A stretch of 31,856 bases of DNA from a virus, in IMG/VR virus record IMGVR_UViG_3300025889_000559, positions 1-31,856 of that record. One strand, given 5' to 3'. A program made the translations under genes and the position numbers. Below are positions 28,272 to 31,856 of this stretch, piece by piece. The notes beneath the pieces are model-generated. The model did no database searches. It saw only the letters and a list, made by a program, of their open reading frames with translations, and had not been told where the DNA came from. The first letter of the stretch is position 1; each line of letters opens with the position of its first letter.

Positions 28272-28421
28272 TCATAATATGTTTCTAAAGATTAGCATTA
28301 GTAATAATGGTATAGTACACATAAGTACAATGTCCACAAAGAAGCTGAGTGATTTCTCTAACTTCTCGTATTTGTCTTTGTAATACTCTTCTGAGCCTTT
28401 GATGTCTCTAAGTTCTTTCAT
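28272..28421 (-). CDS. Tiny C-terminally anchored membrane protein, 49 aa
   Basis: Charged N-terminal helix (MKELRDIKGSEEYYKDKYEK) then one span (VDIVLMCTIPLLLMLIF). Typical tail-anchored topology with cytoplasmic N-terminus. Starts 4 bp after the zinc-ribbon gene stop. Function unknown. Confidence 0.5.
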   Translation of the reverse strand: MKELRDIKGSEEYYKDKYEKLEKSLSFFVDIVLMCTIPLLLMLIFRNIL

Positions 28422-28425
28422 AGCT

Positions 28426-28569
28426 TTAATCTAAGTCTGCTTCAAAGCATTCGCTTGAACAATATCCTTCTTTACTCATTGGTGTATCACACATTTTGCA
28501 GGTGTGTTCTACTTCTTGTTCTGGGTCATCTATCCAACCCCATTCTTGTACACTAAATTTTACGCTCAT
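28426..28569 (-). CDS. Small zinc-ribbon protein, 47 aa
   Basis: MSVKFSVQEWGWIDDPEQEV then HTCKMCDTPMSKEGYCSSEC: Cys pairs C-x2-C and C-x3-C, 11 residues apart, fit a zinc knuckle. First gene of the early operon, downstream of a candidate promoter. Confidence 0.6.
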   Translation of the reverse strand: MSVKFSVQEWGWIDDPEQEVEHTCKMCDTPMSKEGYCSSECFEADLD

Positions 28570-28622
28570 AGTTAAGTTGTTTAAGTTTTTTGAGGCTAAT
28601 TTATGAAAGAAATTTAACTACG

Positions 28623-28649
28623 CAAACATTTTATAGACGTTTTAACAAA
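28623..28649 (-). promoter_or_regulatory. Candidate promoter of early operon
   Basis: Minus-strand AATGTTTG (28623-28630), one base off TAnnTTTG, with TTTG 15 bp upstream (28646-28649). About 55 bp before the first gene and just after the 28668 terminator. The spacing is shorter than the usual 17-21 bp. Confidence 0.4.
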
Positions 28650-28664
28650 CTTTAACATTTAGGC

Positions 28665-28693
28665 AAAAGAAAAGGGGCTGCTTTCACAACCCC
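28665..28693 (-). terminator. Intrinsic terminator after M15-like gene
   Basis: Minus strand GGGGTTG-TGAAAG-CAGCCCC (one G-U) followed by TTTTCTTTT. Confidence 0.85.
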
Positions 28694-28700
28694 TAATCCC

Positions 28701-28750
28701 AGACAAACAATAGACAAACAACAATAAGAAACAATAAGAATCAATCAAAT
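28701..28750. repeat. Tandem repeats between stop codon and terminator
   Basis: Plus strand AGACAAACAAT (28701) then AGACAAACAAC (28712), followed by AATAAGAAAC (28723) and AATAAGAATC (28733): two 11-mers then two 10-mers in tandem, 12 bp from the stop codon of the 141-residue gene and ending at its terminator. Confidence 0.65.
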
Positions 28751-28761
28751 ATACATCACAA

Positions 28762-29187
28762 TTACCAAAGATAAAAACCATATTCCTTTAAGTCATCAAC
28801 ATCGAAATACACAACTTCTCTGTTTACCGCAATTCTCGCAACACCAAATAATATCAGTTGCTGAATTAGGTTAAATCTCCTTTTATGTCCAACACAACGA
28901 AGCCTAACTGCCTTTCCAGCCCTATGTGAATCGTTGCTGACTAACTTTATTTTATCGGCATAAACCTTAGAAACATATCCGAGGTCAACCTTTATAACCA
29001 TTCTGTTCCTGGCACATATCTCATCAAGCAATACGACAAGCTCTCTATCCATAAACCTAAATCCACTTCCAGGAGTGTCTGGACTATCAAACATATCCCA
29101 AGTCAAAACCTTTAACCCAAAGGTATTGTTGTCTTGCTCTTTCTCAGCAATCTTATCGACAAGGTTTTTGTTTTCTTCCATTATCAT
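28762..29187 (-). CDS. Degenerate peptidase M15-like protein
   Basis: 141 residues. The segment FRFMDRELVVLLDEICARNR, then SNDSHRAGKAVRLRCVG and FGVARIAVNREVVYFDVDD follows the order of the hedgehog/DD-peptidase (M15) fold. In active M15 enzymes the metal ligands are H and D in SxHxxGxAxD and a later HxD. Here H88 is kept, but the Asp is R95 and the second His position reads D129-V-D131. It is therefore probably not an active peptidase, and may be a structural or peptidoglycan-binding relative. The true lysis enzyme seems to be the GH24 lysozyme nearby. Confidence 0.5.
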   Translation of the reverse strand: MIMEENKNLVDKIAEKEQDNNTFGLKVLTWDMFDSPDTPGSGFRFMDRELVVLLDEICARNRMVIKVDLGYVSKVYADKIKLVSNDSHRAGKAVRLRCVGHKRRFNLIQQLILFGVARIAVNREVVYFDVDDLKEYGFYLW

Positions 29188-29456
29188 TGCTTGTCTTGTG
29201 TTCTAAGCATTAGGCTACCTTGTCTTTCATCAATAGACTTTATAGCCCTGTATATAACTCTTGTCTTTCTCTTGACATCGTCAATCTCACCTTTCTTAGA
29301 GTCAGAGCCAAGATTAGCATACATATTAGCGTTTAACTCAAGAAGAGAATCTATCTTTTGTACATCTGAATAAGGCTTGTGTGATAACACTCTAAATACA
29401 AAATCCTCTAATTCTTCTTTGCTTGGTGTCTTCGCTGGAATATCTATGTCTTTCAT
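29184..29456 (-). CDS. Small helical protein, 90 aa, unknown
   Basis: MKDIDIPAKTPSKEELEDFV, then helices VLSHKPYSDVQKIDSLLELN and TRVIYRAIKSIDERQGSLML, ending RTQDKQ. The last block is familiar from Bacteroidetes phage genes beside M15-like proteins, without known function. Overlaps the M15-like gene by 4 bp. Confidence 0.55.
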   Translation of the reverse strand: MKDIDIPAKTPSKEELEDFVFRVLSHKPYSDVQKIDSLLELNANMYANLGSDSKKGEIDDVKRKTRVIYRAIKSIDERQGSLMLRTQDKQ

Positions 29457-29474
29457 CTTCTATGTTGCTTAAAA

Positions 29475-29482
29475 CAAATGTA
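29475..29482 (-). promoter_or_regulatory. Candidate -7 box (TACATTTG) for the 29.46-28.76 kb genes
   Basis: Perfect TAnnTTTG on the minus strand, 19 bp before the ATG at 29456. No clear TTTG at -33. Divergent from the plus-strand promoter 25 bp away. Confidence 0.45.
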
Positions 29483-29506
29483 ATTAAAATTTTAACATTT
29501 GACTTG

Positions 29507-29536
29507 TTGCACATAAACTTTTTTCACATATATTTG
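29507..29536 (+). promoter_or_regulatory. Consensus Bacteroidetes promoter on plus strand
   Basis: TTG at 29507-29509, 19 bp spacer, TATATTTG at 29529-29536, the best match to TTTG-N17-21-TAnnTTTG in the window. It faces away from every gene; transcription would start near 29542. Confidence 0.65.
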
Positions 29537-29541
29537 CAGAG

Positions 29542-29797
29542 ATGATTTAAGCGTCTGAAAACACGATTCGGTCATCAGCTTATAAATGTGGTAGAATGGG
29601 AAGCAGACATACCACAACTTCAACCTAAAGCAAACGAAGGTCTGTACTCAGTAGGATGAGTGGAATTGCAAGTCTTAGAACCTACATTACTAAGACGTCC
29701 TAATGCTCTCAAGAACTCAACTGAAGCAATTAATGGACAGGGTGGCTTAGGGCTACCTATGTCCATACGCAACTCAGAATCTAACAAAAGCAATTAG
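29542..29797 (+). ncRNA. Candidate structured non-coding RNA, opposite to all genes
   Basis: Gene-free 250 bp right after a consensus promoter. Perfect stems seen: TGTGGTA 29587-29593 with TACCACA 29610-29616; GTCTTAG 29672-29678 with CTAAGAC 29690-29696; AATTGC 29664-29669 with GCAATT 29726-29731 enclosing the former; ATGGACA 29733-29739 with TGTCCAT 29760-29766, containing GGTGGC/GCTACC 29741-29757. The last inner stem has a G-U pair only on the plus strand. GATGA/TCATC (29541/29572) closes the 5' end. No clear terminator before 29798, so it may read on antisense to the spanin and lysozyme genes. Not a tRNA or tmRNA; no family recognised. Confidence 0.55.
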
Positions 29798-30271
29798 CTA
29801 AATAGAGATATAACTTTTAATAATCTTCTTAGCAAGCAAAATAAAAATAACTAAAAAGACAAGAGGCAATAAGTAAGCGTAGTTAGTCCTCTTTACTTCT
29901 TTATCTAAAGACTTCTCTTCTTTAATAGACTCTTCAGACTTATTCTCTTGTACCTCCGTAGAAGCATTTACAGACGATTTAAGAGACTCTTTCTTTTTTC
30001 TGATAGTTACAGACTTTGCATTAGAGAAAGTTCTTGTAACACCACCTAAAGTTACTTCAATAGGCTTTAGAGAGTCTTTTGCTATGACTTCTATCTCAAA
30101 GGTGTCTATGTTTAAGAGAGTAGAGTCTTGGGTAGTATGTTTAATGATTGTATTAGTCTCTGTCTTTAAAGACTCTTTAGACTCTGTCTTTGCTACTTGT
30201 TTTTTAACTGAACAAGATGTAAACGATAAACTACTAATCAATAGTATCGCCGAAGTAATAATTAGCCTCAT
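29798..30271 (-). CDS. Putative unimolecular spanin (u-spanin)
   Basis: 157 residues. N-terminal lipoprotein signal MRLIITSAILLISSLSFTSC with Cys20 as the likely lipidated residue, a long Ser/Lys/Glu-rich periplasmic region (about 21-130), and a C-terminal transmembrane helix (YAYLLPLVFLVIFILLAKK, 131-149) with a basic end. A lipid anchor for the outer membrane plus an inner-membrane anchor in one protein is the definition of a unimolecular spanin (T1 gp11 type), which fuses the two membranes at lysis. Overlaps the lysozyme gene by 38 bp, as spanin genes often do. Confidence 0.7.
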   Translation of the reverse strand: MRLIITSAILLISSLSFTSCSVKKQVAKTESKESLKTETNTIIKHTTQDSTLLNIDTFEIEVIAKDSLKPIEVTLGGVTRTFSNAKSVTIRKKKESLKSSVNASTEVQENKSEESIKEEKSLDKEVKRTNYAYLLPLVFLVIFILLAKKIIKSYISI

Positions 30272-30692
30272 CTATTCTTCTATTCGTTAAACCTCTTAGT
30301 ACTTTGCCTCCTGCTTTGTTCCATTTCATAAACTCTTTCAATATAGATGGGTCACAAGGATTAGCGTTTACCTTTTTAAGTAATGTAGACTTCTTTAAAG
30401 CACCACATCCTAAGTTATATGAGAAAGATACTAAAGCATCAAACTGCTCCTGAGAAATGTCAGCAATTACGTTGTCATTAACACACTTCTCAAACTTAGA
30501 CACTACTACTTTTAAAAGCAAGTCAGCCACCTCCTTAGAGAGGGGCTTGTCTTGCATTGTTACCTTAGTGCCATCAGGATAAAAAGTATTACCATACCCT
30601 ATTGTCGGGATTCTCACAGCGTCCAAATATGGAGTGCTACTAAACCCCTCGTGCTTCTTTATTAATTCAAGACCCCTTTTTGAAGTTTTCAT
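30234..30692 (-). CDS. Endolysin, GH24 lysozyme
   Basis: 152 residues. Catalytic triad in the order E-x8-D-x5-T: E15 (KKHEGF), D24 (YLDAV) and T30 (IPTIGYGN), as in T4 and P21-type lysozymes. Then DISQEQFDALVSFSYNLGCG and the C-terminal KWNKAGGKVLRGLTNRR. No signal or SAR segment at the N-terminus, so a holin must release it. The gene overlaps the homing endonuclease gene by 26 bp and the spanin by 38 bp. It cleaves the glycan strands of peptidoglycan. Confidence 0.92.
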   Translation of the reverse strand: MKTSKRGLELIKKHEGFSSTPYLDAVRIPTIGYGNTFYPDGTKVTMQDKPLSKEVADLLLKVVVSKFEKCVNDNVIADISQEQFDALVSFSYNLGCGALKKSTLLKKVNANPCDPSILKEFMKWNKAGGKVLRGLTNRRIDEANYYFGDTID

Positions 30693-31371
30693 TTATAACT
30701 GTGTATATTGCGTTTCTGGACACGTTTAACTTTTTGCTTATGCTCAATATTGATTCCTTATTTTTATGCCCATCTATAATTATAGAAAGTTCTAATTCTG
30801 TAAACTTCTTTTTGTTTCGAGATGAATGTGTTTTATAATATTCTTTTAAAGAGTCTGAAAGCTTGTTTTTCTGCTCTTGAGTGAATTTCACACCTTTTCT
30901 TGAGCTAACCATACCTTTGTTTCCTATGAGACCAAGTCTGTTTAATTCTTTAGACTGGATTCTTTTTAATTCTCTAAGCTCTTCGCTTTTCCAAGTTTCT
31001 TTTAGTGTGGCTATTCTTTTTGCTTTTGTTTCTTCTGACTGAGTCTTGCCTCTTAATGACTTTGATATTTTTTCTTTAGTATCTACAGAGAAGTTGTTGT
31101 TGCCATCACCTCCATCTGTCATATTGCATAATATTCCAGTTCCGATGTCGTTTCTTCCGTATAGCTTTATGAACTCAATTTCCTTTTCTTTAGCCTGCTC
31201 ATAAGTCAAGTCATCAAATAATATCTCGACCTCATAGTCGGTCTTTGAAACTATGTTTTTCCAGTGAGAATTCCTGCTTCTCTTTTCATAGGCTCTCTTC
31301 ACAGAAGAACCTATGCCGATATAAAAAGGCTTGTCTGTGTCTTTCCTTATGTGCCTATAAACAATGGCCAT
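30667..31371 (-). CDS. GIY-YIG homing endonuclease with NUMOD3 modules
   Basis: 234 residues. The GIY-YIG nuclease domain occupies 1-90: VYRH at 4-7 in place of GIY, FYIGIG at 16-21, an Arg-rich helix, and the metal-binding Glu in KEKEIEFIKLYGR around 62-73. NUMOD3-type modules follow (KEKISKSLRGKTQSEETKAK at 99-118; FTQEQKNKLSDSLKEYYKTH at 163-182), then a C-terminal HTH (ILSISKKLNVSRNAIYTVIN, 208-227). It sits between holin and lysozyme, overlapping both, a free-standing homing gene. It would cut phage genomes lacking it. Confidence 0.85.
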   Translation of the reverse strand: MAIVYRHIRKDTDKPFYIGIGSSVKRAYEKRSRNSHWKNIVSKTDYEVEILFDDLTYEQAKEKEIEFIKLYGRNDIGTGILCNMTDGGDGNNNFSVDTKEKISKSLRGKTQSEETKAKRIATLKETWKSEELRELKRIQSKELNRLGLIGNKGMVSSRKGVKFTQEQKNKLSDSLKEYYKTHSSRNKKKFTELELSIIIDGHKNKESILSISKKLNVSRNAIYTVINENFKKGS

Positions 31372-31589
31372 TATATCTCTTTATCTTGGTTCTTCTTGAT
31401 GAGTGCCTTAATACCACTCTTTAAATCATCAGGTGCTAAGAATAGTGCAAGTGAGATAAGTAATGTACCAAAGAAGATAGTAGTATCACCATCCTTCTCA
31501 GTCAAGTAGTAGAAGTTCCCAATCAATAAGAAGAATCCTAAGATTGTGGTCGTTACCCCTTCTTTAAAGTTCTTTTCTAATCTGCTCAT
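31371..31589 (-). CDS. Holin-like protein, two membrane spans
   Basis: 72 residues: a basic N-terminus (MSRLEKNFKEG), spans at about 12-29 (VTTTILGFFLLIGNFYYL) and 36-53 (TTIFFGTLLISLALFLA), and a basic C-terminus (KSGIKALIKKNQDKE). Size, two spans and position before the lysozyme fit a class II holin. It could instead be an antiholin partner of the 31710 gene. Its last base is the first of the endonuclease gene. Confidence 0.65.
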   Translation of the reverse strand: MSRLEKNFKEGVTTTILGFFLLIGNFYYLTEKDGDTTIFFGTLLISLALFLAPDDLKSGIKALIKKNQDKEI

Positions 31590-31592
31590 ATC

Positions 31593-31639
31593 TTAAGGTT
31601 ATTGCCTGATTTATTGTTTAGGTTTTAAGGCTATTGCCT
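31593..31639. repeat. Pair of 15-bp repeats upstream of holin gene
   Basis: TTAAGG(T/C)TATTGCCT at 31593-31607 and 31625-31639, 32 bp apart (three helical turns). The second is a palindrome, AAGGC-TATT-GCCTT. Lies within the leader of the holin mRNA; operator or RNA-level control site. Confidence 0.45.
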
Positions 31640-31672
31640 TACAAGAGTAATTTTTCTGTGTTTTTACCCTCG

Positions 31673-31689
31673 TGTGCAAAATATGCACA
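31673..31689. promoter_or_regulatory. Operator-like palindrome TGTGCA-N5-TGCACA
   Basis: Perfect 6-bp arms around AAATA, covering the -7 box of the lysis promoter at 31677-31704. A protein bound here would block that promoter. Confidence 0.5.
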
Positions 31690-31704
31690 TCAGAAGTAAA
31701 CAAA
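31677..31704 (-). promoter_or_regulatory. Candidate promoter of lysis operon
   Basis: Minus-strand TTTG (31701-31704), 17 bp, TATTTTG (31677-31683), with an operator-like palindrome over the -7 box. About 85 bp before the holin-like gene. Confidence 0.5.
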
Positions 31705-31709
31705 TCTGT

Positions 31710-31856
31710 TTATTTTTTTATCTGCCTCTTGATGTAGTAAAACACCTCTTTGCCTATAAGACCAAAGAAACCACCTACTAAACCAACCAATGCAGCTTGG
31801 AATATACCCATTATAGATATAGTGGTTGCTGCGGTGAGGATGTACCCTCCAATAAA
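31710..31856 (-). CDS. Holin-like membrane protein (partial, N-terminus missing)
   Basis: 48 codons before the stop at 31710-31712, open to the window edge. Visible: IGGYILTAATTISIMGIFQ and ALVGLVGGFFGLIGKEVFYY, then KRQIKK. A hydrophobic, glycine-rich span with a basic end, typical of holins and of small membrane proteins in Bacteroidetes phage lysis regions. It ends upstream of the lysis promoter, so it belongs to the preceding unit. Confidence 0.55.
   Translation of the reverse strand, partial: FIGGYILTAATTISIMGIFQAALVGLVGGFFGLIGKEVFYYIKRQIKK

Noticed and set aside
29542-29797. tRNA or tmRNA
   Set aside because: No acceptor/T-arm pattern (GGTTC-A..CC) in a cloverleaf arrangement, no CCA end and no tag reading frame seen.
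1-31856. Temperate lifestyle genes (integrase, repressor, excisionase, att site)
   Set aside because: None recognised in the window. Their absence is only suggestive because both ends are cut.

Overview
The window looks like the interior of a tailed double-stranded DNA bacteriophage genome, probably a siphovirus infecting a member of the Bacteroidetes (Flavobacteriia-like). The sequence is AT-rich. Every recognisable protein gene lies on the minus strand, so transcription runs from high to low coordinates. The likely promoters carry the Bacteroidetes -7 element TAnnTTTG. Terminase, portal, HK97-type capsid, tape measure, GH24 lysozyme, ERF annealing protein and NinG are all recognisable. No integrase, repressor, tRNA or CRISPR array was found. 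Both window ends cut genes.

Layout in the direction of transcription. (1) 31.86-29.8 kb, lysis: two holin-like membrane proteins, a GIY-YIG homing endonuclease wedged between holin and lysozyme, a GH24 lysozyme, and a lipoprotein with a C-terminal membrane anchor that fits a unimolecular spanin. (2) 29.8-29.46 kb: a gene-free gap with a consensus promoter on the PLUS strand followed by a strongly foldable sequence (candidate non-coding RNA). (3) 29.46-28.76 kb: a small unknown protein and a degenerate peptidase-M15-like protein, then tandem repeats and a terminator. (4) 28.6-23.03 kb, early/recombination operon: tiny membrane and zinc-ribbon proteins, ERF annealing protein, SSB-like protein, RecA-type ATPase, NinG nuclease, sigma-factor-like protein, PD-(D/E)XK nuclease, a DUF3310 protein, terminator. 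(5) 22.9-18.77 kb: RecE-like exonuclease, a DnaA domain IV-like protein, putative small terminase candidates, large terminase, then a 17-bp repeat array and terminator.

(6) 18.6-16.9 kb and 16.67-15.11 kb: two cassettes of small unknown proteins, each with its own promoter (the two share a 19-bp -7 region with one mismatch) and its own terminator. A second 17-bp repeat array ends the first cassette, so that cassette is bracketed by directly oriented arrays. (7) 15.1-14.4 kb: about 0.8 kb without genes, with divergent -7 boxes, a second plus-strand foldable RNA candidate, and palindromes. (8) 14.37-0 kb, morphogenesis in an unusual tail-first order: tail chaperone with a canonical -1 slippery heptamer (A AAA AAT) giving a 270-residue G-T fusion, tail completion proteins, two large tail proteins, tape measure, XkdF-like prohead protease, small virion proteins, scaffold-like protein, major capsid (own terminator), probable tail tube protein (own terminator), portal, and head-tail connector.

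How it works together (inference): early recombination and replication genes include a sigma-like protein that could redirect host polymerase to late promoters. Packaging, tail and head genes follow. The lysis operon has its own promoter with an operator-like palindrome over the -7 box. The parts least explained by known phage biology are the two plus-strand structured RNA candidates, the repeat-bounded cassette, and the habit of placing short repeats between a stop codon and its terminator.
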